Positions 1 to 12,738 of a DNA stretch of 64,000 bases are shown one piece after another. The notes beneath the pieces were generated by a model. That model worked only from the letters and a program-made list of their open reading frames with translations. It had not been told where the DNA came from and searched no databases. The translations under genes and the position numbers were made by a program. Position 1 is the stretch's first letter; every line of letters starts with the position of its first letter. This stretch comes from Allacma fusca (Eukaryota > Arthropoda > Collembola > Symphypleona > Sminthuridae), in the NCBI GenBank assembly GCA_947179485.1, contig OX359246.1, positions 22,692,001-22,756,000 of the forward strand, in the 5' to 3' direction.

Positions 1-3000
1 AGTTTTTAAAGAACAATAAACATACTGCAATATATTTTCGAGCTACATTATCACATTATAATAAATTATTATATTTTGACCAGTGATCAATGAAAAATTG
101 TACCACCAAACCATTTTCCAGGCAGGGTGATCGAGTAAGCTTATGTATATTAAAATATACACGTAAACGTTAAGGTGCATAACAGCTTCTCTCTAACGCC
201 AATACAGTTCACTCTTGCTATAAGAGCACACCTACAAGCACTTCAAAAGCGTAAACTGTATACTCTACTAATAAGGAACATATTTCAAAATGCATTACAA
301 TACTGGTTATACTATGTTTATTATAAGAAGTGCGTTAAATAATACATTAATAAACAATACATACGATTCCAGGGTAAACCAATGTTTACTTATAAATAAT
401 CTTTTATTATACAATTAATTTTTTGCTGAAATGAAATAGTAATTTGAACCTGTTGAGAACTCATTGCAAACATTTTTGCCTACAATATGTTTATTTGCAT
501 TAAAAAAATCGATGCATGCTCATATGAATCATTGCAAATTAGGCAATCCTTTAGTTTTTTCCAACTGCAAGCTGGATATAATATGAGGAATTATAACTGC
601 CTCATTACTGTATGAATAAACGTGACAAAGTATTCTGATACATTTCGATACCCGCAGTTGCGAGCTAAAATGCGAGACAAATTGCTTGTTTCATATCAAA
701 TAATTGTGGCTTTTCGGTGTACATATATGGAGCTTGTAGTACTTGTACGAGACTACGATGCAGATGTCAAGGTTGTACATTTGCATTGTAACCTCTTTTG
801 CTCTTCATATGATTACGCACGTAAGTAACATTTTAATAATTTCCAAAAATAATACTTTCCAAAAAATAATTGTAGGACAATAAACAACACATTTAAAGTA
901 TTTTATTGTACAGGAGGATTTGACTGGATACATTTAAAAAATTGTCGTCAGAAAAGGACTCGTCCAAGATGTTACCAAAGAGGGCTTTCTAGCAAGGATC
1001 TTAATAGCCGGGAAGGTAAAGATTTTTAATATAGCCGACTGACAGTCGTATACAGTGCCGAGTTTCCTCGGAAGTAACACTACGAGCAGCCTATGGAAGG
1101 AGACTCATTACTAGTCTGCCTTAACATTAAAAGAAGCTACCCTGTTTATACACTTGGAGTGACCGGGGACTTGTAGGTAAGCTTTCACATTTTTATCATA
1201 TTTATTTTTTGGGATAAGGGCGTTTTAAATACTGAATAGAGGTAAAGGGATAGGAGTGTCATTTTTTGAAGGTTTGCTGACGTCATCACCACCATCCTCA
1301 TTGTCATCCCCTTTGCTGTTATCATTTCATTATCCACCCGGGTCACCTTCGAATTATTTTGTGTGGTGAAGTGCTTCAGTGTTTTGACTTAGGTGAGTGT
1401 GTGAAATCACATATTTGCTTTCAAAGGTTGTTGTAATCTACTCTCTCTCTTGTAATTCACAAGCGGTTTGACCGATTGACCTTCAGTGTGCTTTGTGTAC
1501 ATGTGTTTGGGAGAATATTTCGCGACTTTTTATCTTTAATTTAATAATTGGCTAATTGATAGCTAATAATGGTACCTTGGTTTGTTGTTTAGTATAACTC
1601 AGGCTAACATAGTACCCAGACACATCTCGTTAAAGCCCTTAGGTAAGTTAATCAAACATTGTAGATTACACCTATTCCGCAGAGAGGAATTCCATTGATT
1701 TCAACAAGTCCGGACTGTGATATGTACAGAGAAAAAGCGTGGGGTGGATATTGGGTTCTGTGAGAAATAATGCTAGTCAGCAAACGCTCACATCAATGTA
1801 AGTGAATTTTACCGATGCTCCAGGATAAGTGTATCTTTGTGTAAGCAAGGCAGTGCACCCTCCGTTCGTCGTTGGATATTTTCTCCTATGTTAACTTGCC
1901 CTCTCTCCACCATAGTTTAAGCATATAAGAACGAGACTAAAACGGGCTGCGTCCCAAACACATTAATATGTGATGTAAAACAAAATGTAAAATTGTTATA
2001 GCCTGTGTAATGAATGACAATAAAGGTTGCTTTAAAAACCCTCCGGATTTCATATTATTGGTATTACTTGTGATAATAAATGATTACATTATAGTGGTAA
2101 CAAAAAAGAATATATGGATGGTATTTAGAGTCAATGAAAAACTATCTTCACTACCAGAAATTGAAATTGTACATCAACTAAATTTTAGTTATAACATTTA
2201 TTGCTAGTTTAAACGTTATTGCTGTTTGTGATTAGTGCAGGTAAGTCACCCTGCAGCTGAGATCTCTTTCGTGTATTTGTGTCGGATATTCTTTGAATTA
2301 TGAAGCGCATACGAAATTATTTTTGAACACTAGTCGTCCTCTTAACGCTATTTATGGATTACAAGTTGACAAATTTTAGGTATGATAATCATTTAGGGAT
2401 GAAAGGACTTCTGTGTGATTCAATAATATTTCAAACAATTATTTTGCGATTAATTTGATATGATTGTAGTCGTTGGCTCATTTTAGACATTCAGAGATTT
2501 GTGGCTATTTTAAGTAAACCACGGAATACCCTTGCCAGTGGTGTCACTTTAGAATCAGTAAAAACAAAAAGTCGTTAAAGTTTTGAAGTTTCCTTTTAAT
2601 TATGGATTATTATTATGTACTTAAAAATAAATTTAATCATGACTACCTCGATGTTTGTAAATCTTAAATGTACATCACTTTTATCACGTTGTTTGCACGG
2701 GGCGTTGGTATTGATTCTCTAAAATCTAAAGATTGTCCTGTGATTCCAGCTGCCCGAATAACTAGACTTAAGTGCTTTTTTGATCTTAAGTTTCCTTCTA
2801 TTGTATTATTTGACTTGCCAAAATATGTTGAACAAAATGCACAGCGTACATTTCATGTGAACGAAGTTATTGAGTCCCTGGATAGTCGACCCATGTCGAT
2901 TGGCTTTTGAAATTAACATGATACACTGTTAGTTGCTAGGATAACTGCATTATATATCTGTTGTATTGTTACTTAACTTTCTGGTAATAATATACAACAA

Positions 3001-3229
3001 TGAAACTCTAGCAAAAAAATCTAACCAAAGTCGACCGAAAACTGTAAATTACACTAGTGTAAATTTCATTATAATCCATTATTATTGTATTTAAATTGCT
3101 TTGCTGTTGTCATTATCTTGACCTTCAGTTATCTTTAAATTTAAGCAGCGAGCTGAATTTTGTTATAATTTTACATACCTCTTCATTTAATCAAAACTTC
3201 ATGATGTAGTGCAAGCCACTATATAATCT
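1..3229. other. No recognisable gene
   Basis: AT-rich sequence with only short open frames (for example 2668-2910) that match nothing I recognise. A few splice-donor-like strings (around 1392 and 1643) could belong to upstream untranslated exons of a gene, but no coding exon supports this. I see no mobile-element ends here. Confidence 0.4.
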
Positions 3230-3540
3230 TCCGTTATGTATATTCGCTGCGCTTATTTCAGTTTCTTGGGGTATCATGTGTCCCATGATACCATATACTT
3301 ATAACGGCACAAACAAACCAAGTAAGACGACATTTAGAACTTTACTAACATCCGCTCTGCAAAAAAGTACAATCGATTTTTGCGAGTAAATTTGATTCAA
3401 TGATATTGGAGTTCCACAAAGCCATTCTATTAAACTTAGCTCTGCAACGATAGGTTATATTTTAATAATCATCTTGACATTATAGTAATCTATATGTATA
3501 CTGTAGCTTCTATAGCAATTTAGGAATTGATTATTGTTTA
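3230..3540 (+). repeat. Duplicated block, copy A (partner 36424-36731)
   Basis: This stretch and 36424-36731 align along their whole length in the same orientation with many substitutions. Shared strings include a TTTC(T)TTGGGGTA(T/C)CA segment, AATTTGATT and TTTAATAATCA, in the same order and spacing. Together with the NB-ARC copies at 4.1-7.8 kb and 41.2-42.5 kb it marks an old direct duplication of the locus; this block is the upstream flank of the unit. Confidence 0.75.
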
Positions 3541-4145
3541 AACATCAATACATAATGCTCATATATATGCGTTATGAAGAGCACTGTGCTAAACATGCAC
3601 TCCATGCGTGTTTCCTCTCATCTGATAAGATTCTGGACTTGAATCCAAATCAAGAACACTCTCCCTGGTTATACCTGAGTGTTTTATTTATTAATTTTAC
3701 TCATACAAACACTTGACACAATCATAATTTATATTGAACATCAATGAAGTTATGCCGTTCAAACGGTTATCTAATCGTTGCAGTAATAATCATTTCTCCA
3801 ACCTTTTTCAACTCTTCATTTTACTTTTTATAACTAGCTCCAATAATATTAATTTAACTTGACTGCGTTTTCTCAACACTACTGCACTATTTCAATTGTG
3901 CAGTCGCATTTGGCATTAAATTAAGAGCAGCTGTAAAACGCTGCGCTAATATGAGACTCTTTGTGAACGATTTTGTTACAACTGTGCGAATAAGTCTGTG
4001 AAGCAGAAAACGATTTGAGCTTCGTGCAGATTGGTAATTTGTAAATTATTTTTCAGATTATACGTAAACCAGAAATAAATAATCAAACCATGTCAGTATT
4101 TACTGATCGCCTAATTATGTACTTTCAAGAAACTAACGGCAAACG

Positions 4146-7100
4146 ATGGAGACACCAACTAGCAGCACTTGCACTGGGGTCCAGAGCAATGAACTACATA
4201 CACAACACCTGAGTTCAAGCATCATTCAGGGTTGCAATACTTATGTTAACGTAAGCTATGAGAAATTACAAGGACCAGTGTCAAAAATAAAGCTAATCAG
4301 TTCCCCCGTATTTAACTTCACCGGAAGGGAAAAACAACTCAAAGAAATTGATTCAGCGTTTGAAACCGTGTCGGCACATAAATCAGGCGCTAAGAACGTG
4401 GTCCTTTGCGGGCTAGGAGGAATAGGAAAAACCGAATTGGCAAAATTTTATGGAAACCAAAAGGTTAAACAAGGGTACAGCGTTGTTTTAATAGAGGCCG
4501 GTAGAGACAGTAGCGTTCGTTCAAGTTTTGTTCACATTGCACGTACGTTAAGGATATGCAGTAACAGTATTTTAGAACAATCTGAAATCTCGTTGGATGA
4601 CGTTAAATTACTTGCAACGGGAGTTTATCAGCATTTTTCCCAGTATATTAAGAATGGACTATTCATCTTTAATAACGCCGAAGGAATGACAACTTCCAAA
4701 TTAGGGTTCGGAATCCGCGGTTTTCTACCTAACGAGACTCTTCAAAATCCTCCGAGGATTTTGATAACATCCAGGAAGACAACGTGGGGGTGCGTCGGAG
4801 AAATGGTAGAACGAATATCAGTAGAACCACTCAGTAATGATGAGGTCCAGGATTTCCTGACTCGAACGTTTGGATTGAACAAATGTCAACAACAGCTGGA
4901 TAAAGATTTTGTCAGTGTTCTCAACGAATTTGGTAGCCTTTTCCAAGGATTTCCTCTCGCACTTTCTAACGCAACTGTAACTATCATGAGGAAATTTGCT
5001 TGTAAGGATTTCGTTTACTCGAATAAGTAATATGTATTGCTCAATGTTGAAATTGTTTGAAAACGTTTGAAACCTCAATTTCCAGGGGAGCCTGAATTGT
5101 ACGGTAAAGACGATCACGATTACTCAAATTACATCAGCACACATTTGCCACAGCTTCTAGGCGGTTTGAAATGGTACATACATCGCTTCAATGAGCCGGG
5201 CGCAGACTGGATGGATGATCATGTTTCGGAGTCGGTAACACACACCAATGAATTAATCTTGAAGAATGTGTGGTCTGCAACGTTTGATAACATAAAACAA
5301 CTCGACGGTGGCAACGTGGCACTTGAGTTACAGAACATCCTGGCATACCTAAATCCTGATCACATTTTTATTTCAGTTTGTGATTCAATTTACTTTGACA
5401 AAACGTACGATAAATACGGGATTCGTCGCCGTGAGCAACTTAAGCCTGAGCTCCAAGAAGCGTTGAAGCTTCTCGAGCTGTATTCCATGATATCAATTGA
5501 ATACAATGAAGCATCCAAGATACCCAGGGACATGGTCCGAGTACATAGTCTGGTACAAAAATGTAGTCGAGCACAGGCCCGAAACACCGATGCGTTGGTC
5601 AAATGTCTTCGATATATTCACCGCTATTTTAAGACTTGCAGATTGCCAAGCAACCACATATACGCGGTTTTGGATTATGCCAAGGAAGCCAAGTGGCCCG
5701 AAGATACAATACTTTTATGTTTGAATTTATGCCTGAAAACCTTGCTACACTCCAACGTACGATGTGACTATATTTTGGAATATCTTCAAAACATGCGGAG
5801 CGATATTGCGGGGAGAATGACTTACGAAAATTATGCTAGAATAGTACTTGGAACATTTTATGCCAGCTACCGGTTAGAAAAGGAAACCAATTCGCTAAAT
5901 TTAGAACCTCGCATGGAAACAGAAATTCCGTCCTGTTATCAGTCTGATGTGATTCCGTTAAGTCATGGAGACAAATGTGCTGACCCCGATCCGTCCCCAC
6001 GCCCAGCGTTATCCGATTGTATTGGTGAAATAAAGCAGCTCTCAGTTGCTGAGATCGTCGATGTGAACCTCCTGCGTCTAGCTGTGAACGGAATCTACCG
6101 ATTGACTTTTATTCACAGTGCCTCCGAAATTTTCACTGGGGTAATTGAATTTCGCAGTGGATATTATAACTTTGAGAATATTTTGATATGACACTTAATG
6201 TGATGTTTACATTAATATTTAAGGAAACCCTGCCTTTGATTTTGAAGTGGATTGACGTTACCTGCAAGACGCGTTCATTTGGTAGCGAAGACACTCTTTG
6301 GATTGAGGTTCTTGATATTTTGGAGGCTGCAGTCGCATTAGACCAACCAGATTGCATCATTACACCTGAATTGGAACAATCTATATTCCAAATACTTGTT
6401 TATGCATTTGAGACAATTACACCAGAAAAATGCATACCTTACTTGGTTTTTATATTCGTAAGATGTATATAAATCCTCAAATTAGCGCATCTGTTGTCTC
6501 AAGACCATAAATAATCTCATGAAGTTCTTATCTCCATTGACTAGCTATGAATGTCATATCATGTATAGAAAAATTTTGTATTGTAGTTGCCCTAATGTTA
6601 TACTTTTTTATACTTACTGAAACGTTAGGGTCCAAACAGCCAATTGGATGTAACTTCAAGAAGTCCCAGTAACGAAACCATAACAACTTTTAAACAACCG
6701 AATAAGTATGCGGTTTCACAAAAATTATTTATTATGGCTCATTAATATTTTTTTAGATATCCCTTCCACGCTTTTTAAAGTGACCGGGTCAACCATCATT
6801 TCTGTAATTGTGTCCTACTTGGCTAAAAACGAAGAACGATCAAATCGGAACTTTTTGTCAGACTTTTATTTGTTAGGTACACTTTAAATGTTAATAGCTT
6901 GTAATAACATGAAAATTCTCACTGAATTTGTGATCGATGCTTCCTTGAACCTCATCATTTAGATGTGATTTTGCAAAAGATCCTCAAAAGTAAATATTCC
7001 AGCGTATTCGCTGGATGCAATAATTTTGAACATTTTCGGGTACCTTTGGAAATGCTACACACAGAGTTTAAGTCGTTCACTGATGATGCTTGGGTAAGGC

Positions 7101-7562
7101 AATGTTTTTCAATGAATGGGGTTACGAGTTACGATGGATTCACAAATTAATACTGCGAATTTTAAATTCTACTTCATGTCACAGATAAGTATCTACAAGC
7201 TCAACATATCATGGATTAAAATAAAGTTGACCAAACGAACTACTCGTTTACCAATTTCAGAAAACTGTGAATGGTGTAATTCCAAATATCCTCAATGGAC
7301 AGCCACTGCACCAGGGTTAATTGAAAATAATAACCTTAGCTACAGCCTACATATGTTTTATATAATGTATATGTATATATATATGTTTTTTCGATTACGT
7401 TCTTGGTTAATTCCTTTTTTCAGAAAATCTTGCATCGAGCAGCACATTCTGCTGGAATTTCTTCTGTCATTTTACTGTGAACAAGATTTTCAAAGACCTA
7501 AAATGTCAAATGTGGAGTTTCTGGCGAAGATGTTCAAGACAATTAGTTCAGTTTTGTTTTGA
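4146..7562 (+). CDS. STAND/NB-ARC NTPase, multi-exon
   Basis: A signal-transduction ATPase of the NB-ARC group, the nucleotide-switch class used in apoptosis and innate immunity (Apaf-1, plant NLRs). Exon 1 holds a P-loop GLGGIGKT at residues 89-96, a hydrophobic Walker B strand (about 171-179), RILITSR (204-210) and a GFPLAL motif (268-273). Exon 1 runs 4146-5001; donor GTAAGG and acceptor TTTCCAG give an 84-bp intron (5002-5085) that keeps phase. Exon 2 is 5086-6140, intron 6141-6223, exon 3 6224-6457, also in phase. Later exons are less clear; the last is probably 7422-7562 after a strong TTTTTTTCAG. The Walker B acids read FIFNNAE, Asn where most relatives have Asp, so hydrolysis may be weak. 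No N-terminal effector domain is visible and I do not recognise the C-terminal part. The start is the first ATG of the long frame. Confidence 0.75.
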
Positions 7563-8387
7563 CAACCCTTTATAATGTATTGGTAACAAAAAAAGTAATT
7601 ATGTTTTACGAAGAATCAATGTTGATAACAACCATTTCATTGTATTCTTGAATGTAACTATTTATTTCAATTATTATCAATTTTATTCTTGGTGTGGTCG
7701 TGCACTATAGCTTATTAGTAGCAATTCTAAAAATATTTAATTTTACTGTGGCAAGTAATTAATAAGTATCAAGTACAGATAGACAGGTCTTTAGATTGAT
7801 TGTACTTACGTACAGGGTTGCACAATTGAAAATGACATGTCATTTTTGGCATTATGCCTGGCCAAAATCACCTGGGCACTTTGGCTACATTTAGTCTAGG
7901 GCAGGCATTTTGTGCATTTTCTACCTGATTTTTTCATGACCATTAGGTATCCACTAATTTTACATACTAAATCACAAAGCAGTATGTTTAAATAAACAAT
8001 ATAATGAAATACAGATAGGTCATTGTTTACTTTATATTATTGAAAGATCTCATTCGTATGCATGATGGTGTATAATACTTTCTGTAAGACTTCGAGAGCA
8101 AACATTATTGTAAAGATTCAGCACAAAAATATTTAAAACTGACAAAAGTAGTAGAAACTTTAGCTCATTTTTTCCTCCGAAGCCCTCAGGGCATTTTACC
8201 CGGGTGTTATGGGTCATGTGCGGGTTCCGGGGTGGCGGGGCTTAAGTTCGGAGAGCTGGTGATATAGTTCGGGTGTGTTCGGGTGTCTGCGATTACATTC
8301 GGGTATTTGATCTGGATTCGTATCACGTGTTTATCGATTGTTGTTGTGTTCATCATATAAATACTGTTGTTTATAATATATACAACA
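7563..8387. other. Intergenic, end of duplicated block A
   Basis: 7563-7800 is similar to 42275-42490 (shared AAGTAATTAATAAGTA and GATTGATTGTACTTAC), so the duplication extends past the gene. 8170-8290 is unusually G-rich for the window and directly precedes the Polinton integrase; it may be part of the Polinton left end, but I found no inverted partner at the right side. Confidence 0.5.
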
Positions 8388-9484
8388 ATGTCAATCAGAG
8401 AAAGTTATTTAAATCAGAGATTGAACGGTTTGTTTTCGGGGATTGGATCATTTTTTAAAAGTCGACCTGAATGGGCGGATAAACGAGCTATTGAAAGGAA
8501 ATTATTACAACTTGATTCTTATGCTTTACATCGACCCGTTCGTCACAGGTTTAAGAGACGAAAGATAATGTTGAATTTTATTAATCAAACTTGGTCAGCG
8601 GATTTGAAGGATATTGCGAATATTGCTCCTTGGAACAATTGTAATACGTTTATATTGTTTGTTGTTGACAGTTTTAGCAAGAAGGCTTATGCAAGGATGA
8701 TAAAGTCCAAGGATAGCGAATCAATGATAAAGGCCTTTAGTTCCAATATGAAGGAGGCAAAGGCTAAACCTATGTATTTGTTTACCGATCAAGGGCGGGA
8801 ATTTACTTCGAAATATTTTCGTAAATTCCTTAAGGACAATGGTATTAAACCATATCATGTGTATAGTCATATAAAGGCAGCGATGGCTGAGAGAATAATA
8901 CAAACGCTGTTTACAAAATTGCAACGTTATATGACTCAACATAAGTCATCGAAAATTTACACCGTTCTGTAAGATTTTCTGGACGTTTATAATAATACTT
9001 TTCATAGAACCATAGGGATGGCTCCAAATGCGGTTACAATTCGAGATCAATACGAAATTTGGGTGCGAATGTATGGAAAATATTTAAAAGAAAAGTCGGA
9101 TCCGTCGAGACGAGCGCCAAAATTCAAAGTAAACGATTTGGTTCGAATTTCCCGCGCAAAACTTTTATTTGAAAAAGGTAAACACTATTATGTAATACTA
9201 CAAAATAATGTTCTAGCAGTCTCATTTTATAAACGAGTGTCATTGCGTATGCAGGCTATAGTGAGTCATGGTCTCGCGAGGTCTTTCGCATTGCAAAGGT
9301 TCAAGATACGTATCCATATACGTATTTGTTGGAGGATTAAGGGGAACCCCCTGAAGACATTACTGGTCAATTTTATTCAGAGGAGTTGGAACTAGCAAAA
9401 ATCGAGGACGGTAGGGAAGAGGCGTCCGCTCCATCTAGTGAGCAAGCAAGTGGTGAAGAAGATTATAAAACAGAAAGCAAATAG
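8388..9484 (+). pseudogene. Polinton integrase (DDE, retroviral-like)
   Basis: Catalyses insertion of the element into host DNA. The catalytic triad is readable: Asp in WSADLKDI, Asp in LFTDQGREF, Glu in AMAERIIQ. After the core comes a C-terminal domain ending in an acidic tail. A 77-bp intron at 9178-9254 (donor GTAAAC, acceptor TATGCAG, phase 1) joins the core to the C-terminal domain and keeps the frame. The gene is broken by TAA at 8970-8972, just after the core, and by another stop in the C-terminal exon near 9337. The start is taken at the ATG of 8388, which gives MSIRESYL; an upstream in-frame start adds seven residues. It is the first gene of the element. Confidence 0.85.
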
Positions 9485-9507
9485 TAACAGCAACAGTAGC
9501 AGTCAAC

Positions 9508-11112
9508 ATGTCAGTGCATACAGAATACAAGTTGGGTGGTTCCTATGGCGACTCAACCTCCGCTTCGAGGAATTTCTACGCGGTCGTAACGAACAAGTCT
9601 AATCCAGATGGCGTTGGTTTAATTGGGAACATTGTAAATGGACTACCTCTTCCAATAAAAATAGAACGTGAAATGTACGACGTAGGTATTATGCAATTGA
9701 GATATACTCCTCAGCCCAAAGCCCAGGTCATGCGAAAAACAAAACTTGTAAAGAAAGTGGTTCGCCCTCGCTTTACTCGTCGTACCATACAAGCAGATAC
9801 TGAAATCCCCTCTGGTCCTATATTTCCAGGCTACCTTCCACCTGCTGTTAGCGTGTTAAAGTATAAAAATACGGATGCCAGCTTCGCACAGTTTATAATT
9901 CGTCTCAATGACTCATTATCGGCTAGCAATATGAAAGTTTCTTTTCCAATTCGACCATTACCGGATAATATATTCTTGGTAACAATCGTTCAAAACTTTG
10001 ATGCGTCCGATGAAGTGTTGGCAATATCTACAAATATGCCTGCTCTTCTTGGCTTTAAGCGGAAGCATTTTTTACGCGGAAGATACTCTGCCGAAGACAT
10101 TGTTTCCGAGGAATTTTACAAGAAGCTACCAGCGCAAACACAATTCACTATTTCCCGTGTGAAACATAACTACAAAGGCAACTTGGTTCTAATTGATCAA
10201 CAGTTCCAAGGAATGGCCGTGTTCTATCGACATCAAGAAACAAATTTTAAACGTTTCTTTACAGCGTTGTCAGCTCAACTACTTGACGCAGGCTTCACCG
10301 TCAATTTTGATTTTGATTCTAAAAATCTGTGCACTACTACCGTTGCGAAAAAGGATGGTCATAAATCTGACTACATCACATTGCCCGAACCAATTGTAAG
10401 ATGTCTAGGAATTAACCGGGAAAAATTTGAAATTGGAAAGGAAGTAGCATTAGCACCTTTCAACGACGCAGAGTTTAAACGAGTAAATTCTGACGATCCG
10501 TTATATTTTCGTCTTGGATACACTAGTATTTTATTCTTGCCTATGAAGGAACCTGCAACTACAAAGGTGACAGATGTCCTGCAGGAATTAAACAACACAT
10601 ATAAGAATGAAAAGTTTCCAAAATTTGACATTAAATTTCAATACGGAAATGGTGACATGTTTGTGAATGATATACCACGCAACTTTTCCATTGATCTTCC
10701 TGCGCCAATAAAACGTTACTTTGAAATACCCATTGAAAATCGCTTTGAGAATAATACGCGCTTTCAAGTGGGCTATGAAATTGTTGTTCAAGAGGAAATT
10801 CTCCGTGAAATTGAGGAGGGTGAAGATGAAATTGTACCCGTAGATTCAGACACCAAACGACTATTGATTTTATTAAACTGCGTAGAAAATCAATACTTTA
10901 ACAGTCAGTATGTGCCAGTGAATGCCGAGCTTCAAATGAGTAAGCAACTAAATGTCGAAGTAGAAAAAGATTTCTATCCAGTCACATACGTCCCACTCAA
11001 CTGCGAACAAGTTTCGGTTTTACGCGTCGATTTCGTCGATGAACATTTTCAACCTTGGGATTTAAGCAAATCTGAAACAAGTGCATTTCTCCACTTCAAG
11101 CCCCGTTTCTAA
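9508..11112 (+). CDS. Polinton penton-like/minor capsid protein
   Basis: Open frame of 534 residues lying 23 bp after the integrase and 23 bp before the basic protein. The N-terminal part (NFYAVVT ... LPLPIKIEREMYDVGIMQL) fits the large protein found between integrase and capsid genes of arthropod Polintons, thought to be the vertex (penton) component. Three similar modules can be seen at about residues 120-230, 240-350 and 355-430, each with a helix-like stretch, a beta-rich stretch and a LP.PI or similar motif followed by an F...G... segment. It is the only large gene of the element with no break. The assignment to penton is by position and style, so moderate. Confidence 0.7.
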   Translation: MSVHTEYKLGGSYGDSTSASRNFYAVVTNKSNPDGVGLIGNIVNGLPLPIKIEREMYDVGIMQLRYTPQPKAQVMRKTKLVKKVVRPRFTRRTIQADTEIPSGPIFPGYLPPAVSVLKYKNTDASFAQFIIRLNDSLSASNMKVSFPIRPLPDNIFLVTIVQNFDASDEVLAISTNMPALLGFKRKHFLRGRYSAEDIVSEEFYKKLPAQTQFTISRVKHNYKGNLVLIDQQFQGMAVFYRHQETNFKRFFTALSAQLLDAGFTVNFDFDSKNLCTTTVAKKDGHKSDYITLPEPIVRCLGINREKFEIGKEVALAPFNDAEFKRVNSDDPLYFRLGYTSILFLPMKEPATTKVTDVLQELNNTYKNEKFPKFDIKFQYGNGDMFVNDIPRNFSIDLPAPIKRYFEIPIENRFENNTRFQVGYEIVVQEEILREIEEGEDEIVPVDSDTKRLLILLNCVENQYFNSQYVPVNAELQMSKQLNVEVEKDFYPVTYVPLNCEQVSVLRVDFVDEHFQPWDLSKSETSAFLHFKPRF

Positions 11113-11135
11113 AATAAATCAATAACAGTTTAGTC

Positions 11136-11528
11136 ATGCGCCAAGTAGAGTGTAACGACAACGCCTGCTTCCTGGAACCTAAATTAAATCAGTTGCAATT
11201 CGGAAGTGGGTCTGCGGAGGGAGCATTAATGGCTGGTGGTGGTAGCGCAGGTCTTGGATCGGGAGGAACGTCATTTTTGATTCCACTGAAGGCGGGGCAG
11301 AGCGAGGGTGGGACAAAGAGGAAACGTCGGCAATCACAGTCTGGTGGAGGTAATCGTCGCCGCCGTCAACGCAGAAGCACAAACAATTTAGTCCAAAAAC
11401 TAAACAGTCGTGCTCGAGGAAAAGGGCGGCAGAGACGGTCACAAGGTCCTCTCATAAAAATACAAGTGGGGTCTGGTCGTCACAGGCAATCGCGAGTGGT
11501 TAAAAGAAAGTGTGTCAGAAGAAATTAA
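11136..11528 (+). CDS. Basic, Gly-rich core/nucleoprotein-like protein
   Basis: 130 residues, very rich in Arg and Lys after residue 60 (for example TKRKRRQ and NRRRRQRR) with Gly/Ser-rich spacers. Small basic proteins between penton and hexon genes of Polintons and adenoviruses (pVII/pX-like) package DNA, and this has the right place and composition: 23 bp after the penton-like stop, 6 bp before the capsid start. Composition rather than sequence supports the call. Confidence 0.65.
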   Translation: MRQVECNDNACFLEPKLNQLQFGSGSAEGALMAGGGSAGLGSGGTSFLIPLKAGQSEGGTKRKRRQSQSGGGNRRRRQRRSTNNLVQKLNSRARGKGRQRRSQGPLIKIQVGSGRHRQSRVVKRKCVRRN

Positions 11529-12738
11529 TTCAAGATGGACGTCAATTCAGTATTCCAGGAACCTCCTACGGTCTTCGAGGGTTCCACCCAATCCTTGCGT
11601 TCCGAGTTAAACTTATTTCATCTTTCCCCAACAGATGTCAGCATTCAGCAAAGCTCGGAGTACATTCCATGTTTTCCGTTGGTATCCACCAAGGAATCAT
11701 GCAACCCCATTGAATTCTACATCATGTCTGATTCAAGTGGATATATGGATCCATCGGATAGCTTCCTCACATTAACATGCAGGATAGTACGTGCTGATGG
11801 AAAAAACTGTGACGAGACTGACATCTGTTGTCCCAGTTCGAATTTTTTCCATACAATGTTCAGCAATTTGGAAGTTTATCTAAACAGAACTTTAATTTTG
11901 GACAGCAATAATTATTACCCGACAATATCTTACATTCAAAGATTTCTCTCTTCCAGCAACATTGAAAAACGAATCGCTTGATGAATGAATTCTGGTATCC
12001 AAACCACAAGAAGGGAGATTTTAATGTAACAGACGCGGGATTCATGGAACGCTATGAAAAGACAAAAAACTCGCAACAATTTACCATGCTGGGGAGTTTA
12101 AATTGCAATATTTTCAACCAGCGACGGCATTTGCCTTCGGGAAGCGAGCTCCGTATAGTTCTGCGCAGAAGCCCGCCCGAAATTTAATTAAACTCGAGCG
12201 TTAACAAACTGCCAGCCATTTCGGGTGTGCCATACCGCTATGATATTAACGAAGCTGTATTTTATGTTTCGAAAAATGTCATGTCAAGACAAATTATTGA
12301 CATACACCGCCGCGAATTGTCTTTGGGAAAGACGTTCAAGTATCCCGTAGTGAACGCCGATTTAAAAACATTCAACGTGGCCCAAGGTCTGTCCCAAATT
12401 ACCACCGAGGGCATTTTATTGGGTAGAATACCTAAAATATTAGTTGTAGGCATTGTATCAGCCGATGCGTTTATGGGATCCATTAAGAAGGACGCCTTCA
12501 ATTTTGTGGACAAAATTTATCGGAAATATCGTTTTCGTGGAACGGTGAATCCATTCAACATCGAGCGATTCCATTAAGTTTCAAAACAGCTAATGGATCT
12601 GGCGCTGATAACTATTTACTAGCCTTGCGATCTTTGCAGAATACGTCAGCAACTGAAATCCTTGGTAATGGCGTAAATCGGGATAACTACAAAGTGGGTA
12701 ATTATTTTAAACTGTGCTCAATAATATCGTTTAGCAAT

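Noticed and set aside
2010-2910. Short open frames at 2010-2207 and 2668-2910 as genes
   Set aside because: Short, without family signal, splice support or codon pattern distinct from the surroundings.
7805-7990. CAGGGTTGCAC start near 7813 as a hAT MITE end
   Set aside because: No matching inverted end or 8-bp duplication was found within 1 kb.
8160-8387. G-rich stretch as Polinton terminal inverted repeat
   Set aside because: I looked for its complement around 29-30.5 kb and did not see one, so no inverted repeat is claimed.
11179-11442. Open frame on the - strand opposite the basic protein
   Set aside because: It is the shadow of an Arg/Gly-rich coding stretch on the + strand.
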